Below are positions 8,937 to 18,858 of a stretch of DNA of 64,000 nucleotides, piece by piece. Where the stretch lies: positions 5,890,001 to 5,954,000 of the forward strand of contig NZ_JACHMF010000001.1 of assembly GCF_014204895.1 (NCBI RefSeq). The letters run 5' to 3'. A program made the position numbers and the translations under genes. The number at the start of each line of letters is the position of its first letter. Positions within the stretch are counted from its first letter, which is position 1. Origin of the DNA: Paractinoplanes abujensis (GTDB lineage Bacteria; Actinomycetota; Actinomycetes; Mycobacteriales; Micromonosporaceae). The notes beneath the pieces were generated by a model that saw nothing but the letters and a program-made list of their open reading frames with translations, did no database searches and was not told where the DNA came from.

Positions 8937-9305
8937 TCACTCCGTGACCGGCTCCAGGAACTCGAGCCGGTTGCCGTGGTCGTCCTGCGAGTAGAACCGC
9001 CGATGGCCCGGGAAGTGAGGATCCCAGCACACCGGGCGGCCGGCCGCCTCCAGGGTCGCGGCCAGTCCGTCGAGGTCGTCGACCAGCACACCGGGATGAG
9101 CCCGCTGCTGCGGCGCGAAGCCGGACACCGGGCTGACGTGGATCTCCCAGCCGCCGCCCCGGAACCAGCAGCCGCCACGCGCCGCCAGTACGGCCGGCTT
9201 GGCCAGTTCGGTCAGGCCGAGCACGCCGGCGTAAAAGGCGCGGGCCTGCTCTTCTCCCCCGGGCGGACACAGCACCTGTACGTGATGGAGCCGCTCAAAT
9301 CCCAT
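8937..9305 (-). CDS. Glyoxalase/bleomycin-resistance (VOC) family protein
   Basis: This 122-residue single-domain protein begins FERLHHVQVLCPPG, continues ARAFYAGVLGLTEL, and ends YSQDDHGNRLEFLEP, the beta-alpha-beta-beta-beta pattern of vicinal-oxygen-chelate proteins. The first His, a central His (EIHVSP) and the final Glu could chelate a metal. ATG 9305 is preceded by GGGTGG. An in-frame ATG 9 bases upstream is possible. Function in the VOC superfamily is diverse (lyase, dioxygenase, antibiotic binding) and cannot be narrowed here. Confidence 0.8.
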   Translation of the reverse strand: MGFERLHHVQVLCPPGGEEQARAFYAGVLGLTELAKPAVLAARGGCWFRGGGWEIHVSPVSGFAPQQRAHPGVLVDDLDGLAATLEAAGRPVCWDPHFPGHRRFYSQDDHGNRLEFLEPVTE

Positions 9306-9417
9306 GCCACCCATTAAACCGTACGTACGTTTTGCTATGTACGGCCATCCCAAGCCCCCACCCACCTCGGGGAGACGGGTCATCACCGTACGCCGTTGTC
9401 AAACCGGCGGGCCCGCC

Positions 9418-9457
9418 TCGTCCACAGTCCCCACGGGCGACTCCACAGTTGTCCACA
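9418..9457 (+). promoter_or_regulatory. DnaA-box-like motifs in the VOC/cutinase divergent region
   Basis: TCGTCCACA (9418-9426) and TTGTCCACA (9449-9457) match, with zero to one mismatch, the DnaA box form usual in actinomycetes. They lie in the 198-base divergent region 9306-9503. Nothing else here suggests an origin, so a role as DnaA-titrating or transcriptional sites is speculative. Confidence 0.3.
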
Positions 9458-9503
9458 GCGTTGTCCGCCGCCACGCCTCTGAGCACTGCTAAAAACAGAG
9501 CTT

Positions 9504-10265
9504 GTGCCGGTTTTGCGCAGAATCGCCCCGACGATGGGAGCCGCCCTCCTCATGCTGGCGGGACTGGGGGTCACCGCACCGGAGGCGCTCGCCGTGGAGG
9601 TGCCCGCGTGCGGGGACGTGCTCTTCGTCGGGGTGCGGGGGTCGGGGCAGAACGTGGGCATGGGGAGCGAGAACCTCGACCTGCTGCGTGCGCTCGTGGA
9701 CGGGCCGGAGGAGATCACGGCGTATCCGCTGCCCTATCGGGCGTCGCCGGTCACCACGTTCGTCAAGCCGGCCAGTGGGCGGGCCGACTATCTGCGGAGC
9801 GTGCGCCGGGGCGTACGGGCTCTGGAGAAGCTGCTGCGGGAGCGCACGCGGGACTGCCCGGACGAGCGGCTCGTGCTGTCCGGGTTCTCGCAGGGGGCGA
9901 TGGTGATCCATCGGGTGCTGCAGCGGGCCCGGCCGGCCACCCTGGAGCACATCGCGGCGGTGGCGTTGATGGCCGACGGGGACCGTGCGCCGGGCGACCG
10001 CGCCGTCCGGGTGGGCAGCGCGCCGGCCGCGGGCCGGGGTGTCGCGCAGGCGTACGCGGGAACGTTCGAGGCCCGCCGCGCGCCGCTGCCGGCCGGGCCC
10101 GCGGTGTTCAGCCTGTGCTCGCGGTACGACCTGGTCTGCGACTTCACGCCGCTGCACCGGCACAGCGGGCCGCTGTTCGTCACGGGGTTCCTCGTTCACC
10201 TCGGATACGGCCGGGCCGAGATCGAGCCGCTCGCCGTGCGGATTCAGCGGGCCCTGGCGCGCTGA
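9504..10265 (+). CDS. Secreted cutinase-family serine esterase
   Basis: The 253-residue preprotein has a signal peptide (MGAALLMLAGLGVTAPEALA). Then come the cutinase features: PACGDVLFVGVRGSGQ near the mature start, nucleophile motif LSGFSQGAM, Asp in YDLVCDF and His in LVHLGY, with cysteines placed for two disulfides. It would hydrolyse cutin-like polyesters, lipids or esters outside the cell. The start is GTG 9504 and no clear ribosome site is visible. The 3' end overlaps the convergent glycosyltransferase gene by 22 bases. Confidence 0.85.
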   Translation: MPVLRRIAPTMGAALLMLAGLGVTAPEALAVEVPACGDVLFVGVRGSGQNVGMGSENLDLLRALVDGPEEITAYPLPYRASPVTTFVKPASGRADYLRSVRRGVRALEKLLRERTRDCPDERLVLSGFSQGAMVIHRVLQRARPATLEHIAAVALMADGDRAPGDRAVRVGSAPAAGRGVAQAYAGTFEARRAPLPAGPAVFSLCSRYDLVCDFTPLHRHSGPLFVTGFLVHLGYGRAEIEPLAVRIQRALAR

Positions 10266-11041
10266 GCCGGGGCCTGGGCCAGCAGCCGCAACGCGTACGG
10301 GGCGTCGTGGCGCAGGTAGCGTCCGGCCAGCCGGCGGGGTTCGGTGCCGAGCCGGTGCGCCCATTCCAGGCCGGTGCGCTGCATCCAGCGGGGTGCGCGT
10401 TCGATGTCGCCGGCCACGAAGTTGACCGCCGCGCCGCAGCCGATGAACCAGGTCTGCGGCAGTTCGGAGCGCAGCCGTGAGATGAAGCGCTCCTGCTTGG
10501 GGTAGCCGAGCCCGACGAACACCAGGTCGGGGCGCGCGTCGACGACCTTCGCGCAGTGGTCGGAGTACGTCAGCGGGTCGTTGTCGAATCCGTAGGGCGG
10601 GCACGACGTCCCGGCCACGCGCAGGCCGGGGCAGGCGGCCAGCAACCGGTCGGCAGCCCGGGTCGCGCCGTCGGCCGTGGCGTCATCGGCCGCGGGGGTG
10701 CCGCCGAGCACGAAGATCGAGCGCTGGTCGAGGCCCAGCCCGGCCGACAGCGACCAGATCAGGCTGCTGCCCGCCACCCGCTCGGGCAGCGGCGCCCCGC
10801 TCAGTTTGCTGGCCCAGATCAGCGGCATGCCGTCGGCCACGACCAGGTCGGCGTCCTGGAGGTGGCGCCGGCACTCGTCGTCGCGCTGGGCCCGGCGCAG
10901 GATGTCGACGTTCGGGGTGAAGATCCGCCCGCCCCGGCCGTGCGCGAGGGCGTCCCGCACCACGGCCACGACCTCGGCCTCGGTGATCCGATCGATGCCG
11001 GTTCCGTCCAGCTCGACGCGGTCGAAAGCCTCGACTGACAC
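10244..11041 (-). CDS. WecG/TagA/CpsF-family glycosyltransferase (GT26)
   Basis: The 265-residue protein contains the family blocks FTPNVDILRRAQRD, VADGMPLIWASKLSG, VFVGLGYPKQERFI and AAVNFVAGDIERAPRW. GT26 enzymes add the second sugar (ManNAc-type) to an undecaprenyl-diphosphate-linked sugar, so it would take an early step in building the polysaccharide unit. The start GTG 11041 is chosen for the AAGGAGG at 11048-11054, 6 bases upstream. It is transcribed divergently from a sulfotransferase gene across a 62-base region with an inverted repeat. Confidence 0.87.
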   Translation of the reverse strand: MSVEAFDRVELDGTGIDRITEAEVVAVVRDALAHGRGGRIFTPNVDILRRAQRDDECRRHLQDADLVVADGMPLIWASKLSGAPLPERVAGSSLIWSLSAGLGLDQRSIFVLGGTPAADDATADGATRAADRLLAACPGLRVAGTSCPPYGFDNDPLTYSDHCAKVVDARPDLVFVGLGYPKQERFISRLRSELPQTWFIGCGAAVNFVAGDIERAPRWMQRTGLEWAHRLGTEPRRLAGRYLRHDAPYALRLLAQAPAQRARAR

Positions 11042-11065
11042 GCAACGCCTCCTTCGCGGTTGTTG

Positions 11066-11089
11066 GCTCGTTATAGGAGCGAAACGAGC
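11066..11089. promoter_or_regulatory. Inverted repeat between divergent glycosyltransferase and sulfotransferase genes
   Basis: GCTCGTT (11066-11072) and AACGAGC (11083-11089) form a 7-bp dyad with a 10-base spacer that contains TTATAGG, a possible -10 region for the rightward gene. The geometry suits a repressor operator controlling both genes. Inference only. Confidence 0.35.
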
Positions 11090-11103
11090 GAAGGTGGGCC
11101 AAA

Positions 11104-12048
11104 GTGGCACGGGTGCTATTTCTGGGTGGATTAGGGCGAAGTGGGACAACACTCGTCGAACGCCTGCTAGGCGAACTGCCCGGAGTCTGCGCGCTGGGCG
11201 AGGTGGTGCACCTCTGGCAGCGCGACATCCGCGACGACGAGCGCTGCGGCTGCGGCGCCCGATTCTCCGCCTGCACGTTCTGGAAGCGCGTCGGCCAGTA
11301 CGCGTTCGGGGGCTGGCACAACGTGGACATCGACCGGGTGCACCGGCTGCGCGACGCGGTCGAACGCACCCGGCACATCCCCAGACTGGCGACCGCGGTG
11401 GAGGCGCCCGACGAGGTGTACGAGTACGCACACTTCTACGCGCGGGTCTACAAGGCGGCGGCGGAGGTCTCCGGAGCCCGTACGGTCGTCGACTCCTCGA
11501 AGCACTCCGCGCTGGCCCACGTGCTGCGCTGGGCACCCGAGATCGACCTGCGCGTGGTGCACGTCGTACGGGACGCGCGCGGGGTGGCGTACTCGTGGAC
11601 CAAGAAGGTGACCCGCCCGGAGACGGACGGCGCGGACGAGATGACCCGCTACTCCCCCGGCCGCTCGGCGCTTTTGTGGAACGCTCACAACGCTGCCTTC
11701 GGGCTGCTCGCCAAGCGCGGGGTGCCGATGCACCGGCTGCGCTACGAGGAGTTCCTGCAGGACCCGCGTTCGCGGCTGTCGGCCCTCGGCGACTTCGCCG
11801 GGCTGCGCCTGATGCCCGAGGACCTGAACTTCGTCGGCGACGGCTACGCCGACCTGCGCGTCGGGCACAGCGCCGCTGGCAACCCGATGCGCTTCACCGT
11901 GGGGCGGCTGCCGCTGCGCCGCGACGACGCCTGGAAGCGCTCGCTGCCCCGCAACCAGCGGCGCCTGGTCGGCACGGTCTGCGCGCCCATGCTGCGTGCC
12001 TACGGATATCCGCTCTCACTGTCGTCGACGTCGGAGGAGACCCGATGA
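11104..12048 (+). CDS. Sulfotransferase family protein (second in window)
   Basis: The 314-residue protein opens with VLFLGGLGRSGTTLVERLL, the 5'-phosphosulfate-binding loop, and has VVHVVRDARGVAYSWTKKV, the 3'-phosphate-binding strand-helix. GEVVHLWQR and the Cys-rich CGCGARFSACTFW lie between. It is distinct from the sulfotransferase at 3730, suggesting a second sulfation position or acceptor. Start GTG 11104 has AAGGTGG 6 bases upstream. It overlaps the GT2 gene by ATGA. Confidence 0.85.
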   Translation: MARVLFLGGLGRSGTTLVERLLGELPGVCALGEVVHLWQRDIRDDERCGCGARFSACTFWKRVGQYAFGGWHNVDIDRVHRLRDAVERTRHIPRLATAVEAPDEVYEYAHFYARVYKAAAEVSGARTVVDSSKHSALAHVLRWAPEIDLRVVHVVRDARGVAYSWTKKVTRPETDGADEMTRYSPGRSALLWNAHNAAFGLLAKRGVPMHRLRYEEFLQDPRSRLSALGDFAGLRLMPEDLNFVGDGYADLRVGHSAAGNPMRFTVGRLPLRRDDAWKRSLPRNQRRLVGTVCAPMLRAYGYPLSLSSTSEETR

Positions 12049-12959
12049 ACTGGCCGTCCGTCGGGGTCGTGATCCCCACCCGCAACCGCCCCGAACTCGT
12101 GCGCAAGGCGATCGCGTCGGTGCGCGACCAGCACTACCCGGGTGAGCTCAAGGTGCTGGTGGTCTACGACCAGACCGAGCCCGACTACCTGCTCGCCTCG
12201 ACCGAGGGCGTCCAGGTGCTGGTCCTGACCAACTGGCGGACGTCGGGGCTGGCCGGGGCGCGCAACACCGGGATCCTGGCGCTGGACACCGAGTTCGTGG
12301 CGTTCTGCGACGACGACGACGTGTGGCAGCCGGACAAGCTGCGGCGGCAGGTGGCGGCGGTGCTGGCCGAGCCGGAGGCCGAGTTCGCCACATGTGCGAT
12401 CGAGGTCGAGTACGAGGGCAAGTGCACACCCCGGCTGGCCGGGCGCAGCCGCGTCACGATCGACGAGCTGGCCCGCTCCCGGATGGCGATGCTGCACTCG
12501 TCGTCGTTCCTGATCCGGCGCTCGGCGCTCGTGCCGGAGGCGATCGGGCTGGTGGCCGAGGACGCCCCGGGCAGCCAGAACGAGGATTGGGACCTGCTGC
12601 TGCGGGCGGCCCGCCGGACCCCGATCGTGCACCTCGACGAGCCCCTCGTCCGGGTCCTGTGGGGACGCACGTCGCACTACGCCTACGAGTACGCGACCAA
12701 GATCAGCTCGTTGCGCTGGATGATGCAACGCCACCCCGAGATCAGCGGCTGCAAGCCCGGCGCGGCCCGCGTCTACGGGCAGCTGGCCTGCTGGTCGGCG
12801 GCCACCGGCAACCGCAGTCAGGCGTGGCAGTTCAGCAAGGAGGCCGTACGGGCGAACTGGAAGGAACCTCGTACGGCGATTGCCCTTGCGGCAATGACCG
12901 GAGCAGTGAAAGTTGAGAACGTTCTCTCCGCGTTGCACAAGCGCGGGCGAGGTATCTAA
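12045..12959 (+). CDS. Glycosyltransferase family 2 (GT-A fold)
   Basis: The 304-residue protein has the GT2 start VGVVIPTRNRPELVRKAI, then SGLAGARNTG and AFCDDDDVWQPDKL, which holds the metal- and nucleotide-sugar-binding DXD. ATG 12045 overlaps the previous stop and has GGAGGA 6 bases upstream. Long in-frame open sequence upstream only shadows the sulfotransferase gene and is excluded. With the preceding sulfotransferase it forms a two-gene operon that probably adds a sugar and sulfate to the polysaccharide unit. Confidence 0.87.
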   Translation: MNWPSVGVVIPTRNRPELVRKAIASVRDQHYPGELKVLVVYDQTEPDYLLASTEGVQVLVLTNWRTSGLAGARNTGILALDTEFVAFCDDDDVWQPDKLRRQVAAVLAEPEAEFATCAIEVEYEGKCTPRLAGRSRVTIDELARSRMAMLHSSSFLIRRSALVPEAIGLVAEDAPGSQNEDWDLLLRAARRTPIVHLDEPLVRVLWGRTSHYAYEYATKISSLRWMMQRHPEISGCKPGAARVYGQLACWSAATGNRSQAWQFSKEAVRANWKEPRTAIALAAMTGAVKVENVLSALHKRGRGI

Positions 12960-13040
12960 CTGACTCTTTCGCTCACGCCCCTACGCCAGGTAGTGTTCGG
13001 GCGTGTTCGATTTAGTGCGGTTCCCGGCGGAGGTCCGCTG

Positions 13041-13813
13041 ATGCTTGCCCAGCAGCGACAAGCAGCCATTCTCGACCGGGTCCGGGCCGCCGGCGGCGTC
13101 CGGGTCAGCGAGCTCGCCGCGGAATACGGCGTCTCCGACATGACCATCCGCCGCGACCTCGAATCGCTGGCCGACCGTGGCCTGCTGGCGAAGGTACACG
13201 GCGGAGCGACGACGGTCAGCCCGGGCTCGGCCCACGAGCCCGGCTTCGCGGCCAAGAGCGTGCGCCAGCGTACGGAGAAGGCCGCCATGGCCATGCGGGC
13301 CGCCGCACTGGTCTCCCCCGGCGACGCGATCGCGCTCTCCGCGGGCACCACCACCGCCGGCCTCGCCCAGCGCCTGGTCGACGTGCCCTCGCTGACCGTG
13401 GTGACCAATTCGATCCCGGTCGCCGACATCTTCTACCGCGCCGGCCGCCCCGACCAGACCGTCGTGCTGACCGGCGGCACCCGCACGCCGTCGGACGCGC
13501 TCGTCGGCCCGGTCGCCGTGGCCGCGATCGGCACGCTCCACCTCGACATGCTGTTCCTCGGCGTGCACGGGATGAGCGAACGGGCCGGCTACACCACGCC
13601 CAACCTGATGGAAGCCGACGTCAACCGCGCGCTGGTCGAGGCGGCCGAACGCCTCGTCGTGCTGGCCGACCACACCAAGTGGGGCACGGTGGGCATCTCC
13701 TCGATCGTCCCCCTCGAACGGGCCGACGTGCTGATCACCGACGACGGGCTCGACGAAGCCGCCCGCACCCTGCTGTCCGAGACAGTCCCCGACCTCGTGG
13801 TTGTGAGCTCCCA

Positions 13814-13817
<4 letters not shown>
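13041..13817 (+). CDS. DeoR/GlpR-family sugar-responsive transcription regulator
   Basis: The 258-residue protein has an N-terminal DeoR helix-turn-helix (QRQAAILDRVRAAGG, then VSDMTIRRDLESLADRG and the AKVHGGA hinge) and a C-terminal sugar-phosphate-binding DeoRC domain with SAGTTTAGLAQRL. ATG 13041 is chosen for GGCGGAGG at 13027-13034; an earlier in-frame start at 12993 lacks such a site. The GTGA overlap with galT suggests control of galactose or nucleotide-sugar metabolism. Direct repeats of GTGTTCG near 12992-13006 could be an operator. Confidence 0.88.
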
Positions 13818-14901
<1,084 letters not shown>

Positions 14902-14902
<1 letters not shown>

Positions 14903-15240
14903 TGGACCACCGCTCCGCCTTGGACCGCCTGCGCGCCGAGGCGGAGCTCGAGATCGCCACGCTCGACGCCGACCTGCACGCCCTGTTCGAGGCTTCCCGA
15001 GCCGACAACGCCGACGACGAACACGACCCCGAGGGCGCGACCATCGCCTACGAACGGGCCCAGCTGACCGCCGTCCTCACCGCCGCCCGCACCCAGCTGG
15101 CCGCCGTCAACGAGGCCCTCGCCCGCCTGGACGCCGGCACCTACGGCCTCTGCGAGTCGTGCGGTTCGGCAATCCCCTCCGAGCGCCTGGAAATTCGCCC
15201 TTTCGCCACGATGTGCGTGACCTGCGCCTCGCGGCGCTGA
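14902..15240 (+). CDS. DksA/TraR C4-type zinc-finger protein
   Basis: The 112-residue protein has an acidic helical N-terminal part and a C-terminal zinc finger, YGLCESCGSAI plus TMCVTCASRR, with all four cysteines. DksA-like proteins act at the RNA polymerase secondary channel; short actinobacterial members are poorly characterised. The ATG shares one base with the galT stop, so it is co-translated with galT. Confidence 0.85.
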
Positions 15241-15267
15241 GTTGTCCACAGGGCTGTGGATAGAGGG

Positions 15268-15295
15268 GCGGGGGGCCCGGGACAGGACCCCCCGC
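15268..15295 (+). terminator. Probable terminator of the DeoR-galT-dksA operon
   Basis: An 8-bp perfect GC stem (GCGGGGGG/CCCCCCGC, arms 15268-15275 and 15288-15295) extends inward by two pairs after one mismatch. It lies 27 bases after the last stop and lacks a U-tract. Confidence 0.55.
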
Positions 15296-15506
15296 AGGGA
15301 AGGGACGGCAGGCGCGTGCGGGCGCCTACGTCGGTCACGTCGGTCTGAGGGAACCGGTCGGCGCCCGGGACAAGGCGGCCGGACCGGTGGGCGACCCCTC
15401 GGCGCCGCGACCGTCATCCGTTCTGCATGGAGAACGACTCGTATAACCACCGGTTACGGAGTCAAACATGCGTCTTTCTGCATATCGCCTTCGACCGTGA
15501 CGAAAA

Positions 15507-15534
15507 CGGGCCGCCGGGAAATCCCGGCGGCCCG
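15507..15534 (-). terminator. Intrinsic terminator of icd
   Basis: A perfect 12-bp stem (arms 15507-15518 and 15523-15534) with a 4-base loop lies 15 bases past the icd stop. Read on the minus strand it is followed by TTTTCGTC, a canonical U-tract. Confidence 0.88.
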
Positions 15535-15549
15535 CTGACGACGAAACGA

Positions 15550-16767
15550 TCAGGCGGCGAGCTTGCGCGCCAGGTTCTCGTCGAGCGCGTTCATGAACTC
15601 GTCGGTCGACAGCCACGGGGCGTCGCGCGAGATGAGCAGCGCGAGGTCCTTGGTCATCTGGCCGCCCTCGACGGTCTCGATGCAGACCTTCTCCAGCGTC
15701 TCGGCGAACTCGGTCACCGCGGGGGTGCCGTCGAGGATGCCGCGGTGCTTGAGGCCGCCGGTCCAGGCGAAGATCGACGCGATCGGGTTGGTCGACGTCT
15801 TCTCGCCCTTCTGCCACTGCCGGTAGTGCCGGGTGACCGTGCCGTGCGCGGCCTCGGCCTCGACGGTCTTGCCGTCCGGCGTCATCAGCACGGAGGTCAT
15901 CAGGCCGAGCGAGCCGAAGCCCTGGGCCACGGTGTCGGACTGCACGTCACCGTCGTAGTTCTTGCAGGCCCAGACGTAGCCGCCCTCCCACTTCATCGCG
16001 GCCGCGACCATGTCGTCGATCAGCCGGTGCTCGTAGGTGAGGCCCTTCGCCTTGAACTCCTCGGCGAACTCGCTCTCGAAGACCTCGGCGAACAGGTCCT
16101 TGAAGCGACCGTCGTACGCCTTGAGGATCGTGTTCTTCGTCGACAGGTAGACCGGGTAGTTGCGGGCCAGCCCGTACCGGAACGAGGCGCGCGCGAAGTC
16201 GCGGATCGAGTTGTCGTAGTTGTACATTCCCATGCCGACGCCGCCGGCCGGGAAGTCGGCCACGTGGAACTCGATCGGCTCCGAGCCGTCGGAGGGCGTG
16301 AAGGTCATGGTGAACTTGCCGGCGCTGGGCGCGACGAAGTCGGTGGCCTTGTACTGGTCGCCGTGGGCGTGGCGGCCGATGATGATCGGCTTGGTCCAGC
16401 CCGGCACCAGCCGCGGCACGTTCTGCATGATGATCGGCTCGCGGAAGACGACGCCGCCGAGGATGTTGCGGATGGTGCCGTTGGGCGACCGCCACATCTT
16501 CTTGAGGCCGAACTCCTCGACGCGGGCCTCGTCCGGGGTGATCGTGGCGCATTTGACGCCGACGCCGTGCTGCTTGATGGCGTTGGCCGCGTCGATCGTC
16601 ACCTGGTCGTCGGTCTCGTCGCGGTACTGGATCGACAGGTCGTAGTACTCGAGCGGGACGTCCAGGTAGGGCAGGATCAGCTGCTCCCGGATCTGCTTCC
16701 AGATGATCCGGGTCATCTCGTCGCCGTCGAGCTCCACGACCGGGTTTGTGACCTTGATTTTCGCCAT
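15550..16767 (-). CDS. icd: NADP-dependent isocitrate dehydrogenase (homodimeric type)
   Basis: This 405-residue TCA-cycle enzyme oxidatively decarboxylates isocitrate to 2-oxoglutarate. Motifs of the eukaryote-like dimeric class are clear: [16 protein letters not shown] at the start, [14 protein letters not shown] for substrate, [12 protein letters not shown], and the coenzyme region [19 protein letters not shown] 16767 begins MAKIKV and has GAGAGGAG upstream. It is monocistronic with its own terminator. Confidence 0.95.
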   Translation of the reverse strand: MAKIKVTNPVVELDGDEMTRIIWKQIREQLILPYLDVPLEYYDLSIQYRDETDDQVTIDAANAIKQHGVGVKCATITPDEARVEEFGLKKMWRSPNGTIRNILGGVVFREPIIMQNVPRLVPGWTKPIIIGRHAHGDQYKATDFVAPSAGKFTMTFTPSDGSEPIEFHVADFPAGGVGMGMYNYDNSIRDFARASFRYGLARNYPVYLSTKNTILKAYDGRFKDLFAEVFESEFAEEFKAKGLTYEHRLIDDMVAAAMKWEGGYVWACKNYDGDVQSDTVAQGFGSLGLMTSVLMTPDGKTVEAEAAHGTVTRHYRQWQKGEKTSTNPIASIFAWTGGLKHRGILDGTPAVTEFAETLEKVCIETVEGGQMTKDLALLISRDAPWLSTDEFMNALDENLARKLAA

Positions 16768-16946
16768 GCGGCCGGCGCTCCTCTCCCGAAAACCGTGCTT
16801 AGCAGTACGAGCGTACTGCAGGACTCGCATTCGTCCTTCGCCGACCCCAGTGTCGTCGCTTCCCGCGATCGGTGCTCGGTTCTTCGGTACCCCGGGCGGT
16901 TGTCCACGGGACAACGCGGGCCGGACAACGCCGCCAGAATGGGCAC

Positions 16947-17744
16947 ATGCCAGTGACTCACACCGTGGGCCAACTCACGGTCATCGCTCTCGAGGATGCG
17001 GCAGGGCCGTTCTTTGCCCCACGTGAACAGGCGTTTCCCACGGCGACGGCGGAGCAGTGGGCGGCGGCCGACACATTCGACCCCGCCGCGCGCTCAGTGG
17101 GCGGTGAGTGGCTGCTGCGGTTTCGGAGTTATGCCGTACGGGTCGGGAGCGGCCCGGTGATCCTGGTCGACGCGGGTATCGGGCCGGCCGGGTCGCTCGC
17201 CGCCGACTGGGCGCCGGTTCCGGGGCGCCTGCCCGACGCGCTGGCCGAGGCGGGCATCGCGCCGGGTGACGTGTCGGCGATCGTGCTGACGCACCTGCAC
17301 AACGACCACATGGGGTGGGCCGTGCCGCGCGACTCGCCGTTCACCGAGGCCCGCGTCGTCATGCAGCAGGCCGACATCGACGCGTACGCCCTTAACCGCG
17401 CGCATGCGGGGCAGTACGACCTGCTCGTCGAGCCGCTGCGGGCGGCGGGACGGCTGGAGGCGATCACGGGCGAGCGGGTGCTGGCGCCGGGGGTTCGCGT
17501 GGTGCCGACACCCGGGCACACCCCGGGCCACCAGTCGGTGTGGGTCGAGTCGGGCGACGACAGCCTGCTCGTCACCGGCGACCTGCTGGTCCACGCCATC
17601 CAGCTGACCGACCCCGATCTGCCGTACGCCAGTGACATGGACCCGGATCAGGCCGGCCGGTCGCGAACCGGGGCGCTGGACGAGGCGCGGAACCGGGGAG
17701 CGACGCTTGCCGTCTCGCACCTCGGGCCGGAGTTCATCTCATAA
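16947..17744 (+). CDS. Metallo-beta-lactamase-fold hydrolase
   Basis: The 265-residue protein carries the zinc motif [11 protein letters not shown], then [10 protein letters not shown] and VTGDLLVHA, a complete MBL-fold metal site. The arrangement resembles the lactonase/glyoxalase II-like branch of soluble hydrolases; no signal peptide is present. ATG 16947 has no ribosome site, but CAGAAT ends 6 bases upstream, so the mRNA may be leaderless. TTGTCCACG lies at 16900-16908. Substrate unknown. Confidence 0.82.
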   Translation: MPVTHTVGQLTVIALEDAAGPFFAPREQAFPTATAEQWAAADTFDPAARSVGGEWLLRFRSYAVRVGSGPVILVDAGIGPAGSLAADWAPVPGRLPDALAEAGIAPGDVSAIVLTHLHNDHMGWAVPRDSPFTEARVVMQQADIDAYALNRAHAGQYDLLVEPLRAAGRLEAITGERVLAPGVRVVPTPGHTPGHQSVWVESGDDSLLVTGDLLVHAIQLTDPDLPYASDMDPDQAGRSRTGALDEARNRGATLAVSHLGPEFIS

Positions 17745-17777
17745 CCGCTTCTGCGGCGGTCACAACGCGTACGAGAA

Positions 17778-17805
17778 AAGGCCGGAACCAGATGGTCCCG
17801 GCCTT
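17778..17805. terminator. Terminator between the MBL-fold gene and mdh
   Basis: Arms 17778-17790 and 17793-17805 pair over 13 bases with one mismatch; the tight centre must open to form the loop. On the minus strand it is followed by TTCTCG after CCTT, serving mdh 15 bases after its stop. It also stands after the convergent plus-strand gene. Confidence 0.75.
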
Positions 17806-17819
17806 CCCTCGTCAGGAAC

Positions 17820-18770
17820 TCAGAGGTTGGCGACGTCCGCCTGCTTGGCCCGCACCGCCTCGGCGGCCTCCTTGAGGCCAGCGATCTCGGTGTCGGTCAG
17901 CTTGTCCTCGACGACCTTCTTGATGCCCTCGGCGCCGATCTGCGCCTCGACACCCAGGTAGACGCCGGAGATGCCGTATTCGCCCTCGACCCAGGCGCAG
18001 ACCGGCAGCACGGCGCCGGAGTCCTCGACGACGGCCTTGGCCATGCGGGCGGCCGCAGCGGACGGCGCGTAGTACGCCGAGCCGGTCTTGAGCAGCGCGA
18101 CGACCTCGGCGCCACCGTTGCGGGTGCGGACGACGAGCTCCTCGATCTTGTCGGCCGGGAGCAGCTCGGAGAGCGGCTTGCCGTCGACGGTGCAGCGCGA
18201 CGGGACCGGGACCATGGTGTCGCCGTGCGAGCCCAGCGTGAGCGCCTTGACGCTCTTGACCGGCACGTTCAGCGTCTCGGCGATCGAGTTGGTGAAGCGG
18301 GCGGTGTCGAGCACGCCGGCCTGGCCGAAGACCCTGTTCTTGGGGAACTGGGTGGCCAGCTGGGCCAGCGCGGTCATCTCGTCGACCGGGTTCGACACGA
18401 CGATGACGACGGCGTTGGGGGCGTACTTGGCGATGTTCTCGGCGACCTGGCGCACGATCTTCGCGTTGACCTCGAGCAGGTCCATGCGGCTCATGCCGGG
18501 CTTGCGGGGCAGGCCGGCGGTCACGACGACGACGTCGGAGCCCTCGATGGCCTCGTAGCCCTCGCCGTTGGGGCCGGTGGTGACGCCGACGATCTTGGTC
18601 TCGAAGCCCTCGATCGGCCGGGACTGGTTCATGTCGAGCGCCAGGCCGGCGGGCTTGCCGTCGATGATGTCGGTGAGCACCACGGTCTCGAAGATGTCGT
18701 ACTCGGCCAGTCGCTGCGCGGTCGTCGAGCCGTAGAAACCGGCACCTACGACGGTTACCTTCTTGCCCAT
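17820..18770 (-). CDS. mdh: Malate dehydrogenase (LDH-like type)
   Basis: The 316-residue protein starts with the NAD-binding VTVVGAGFYGSTTAQRL, then DIIDGKPAGLALDM, GLPRKPGMSRMDLL for substrate arginines, and the active-site His in TLGSHGDTMVP. The LDH-like type of malate dehydrogenase is indicated by this motif set. It completes the oxaloacetate step of the TCA cycle near icd and sucCD. A GAGAGAG site precedes ATG 18770. Direct repeats of TTACCGGC lie in its upstream region around 18820-18840. Confidence 0.93.
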   Translation of the reverse strand: MGKKVTVVGAGFYGSTTAQRLAEYDIFETVVLTDIIDGKPAGLALDMNQSRPIEGFETKIVGVTTGPNGEGYEAIEGSDVVVVTAGLPRKPGMSRMDLLEVNAKIVRQVAENIAKYAPNAVVIVVSNPVDEMTALAQLATQFPKNRVFGQAGVLDTARFTNSIAETLNVPVKSVKALTLGSHGDTMVPVPSRCTVDGKPLSELLPADKIEELVVRTRNGGAEVVALLKTGSAYYAPSAAAARMAKAVVEDSGAVLPVCAWVEGEYGISGVYLGVEAQIGAEGIKKVVEDKLTDTEIAGLKEAAEAVRAKQADVANL

Positions 18771-18858
18771 AGCTCTCTCACTCCCATTCCCGGGACAATT
18801 TTTCCGGACGCTATCAGTCGGTTACCGGCGTATTACCGGCCGGTCGCCTCAACGCGAG

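Larger units (their letters stand above)
15241..15549. other. Intergenic region between dksA-like gene and icd
   Basis: This 309-base stretch carries an inverted pair of DnaA-box-like motifs (15242-15250 TTGTCCACA and 15255-15263, reverse TGTGGATAG), a GC hairpin for the galT operon (15268-15295) and the icd terminator (15507-15534). Between 15296 and 15506 I see no gene; 15430-15490 is comparatively AT-rich. Confidence 0.5.
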
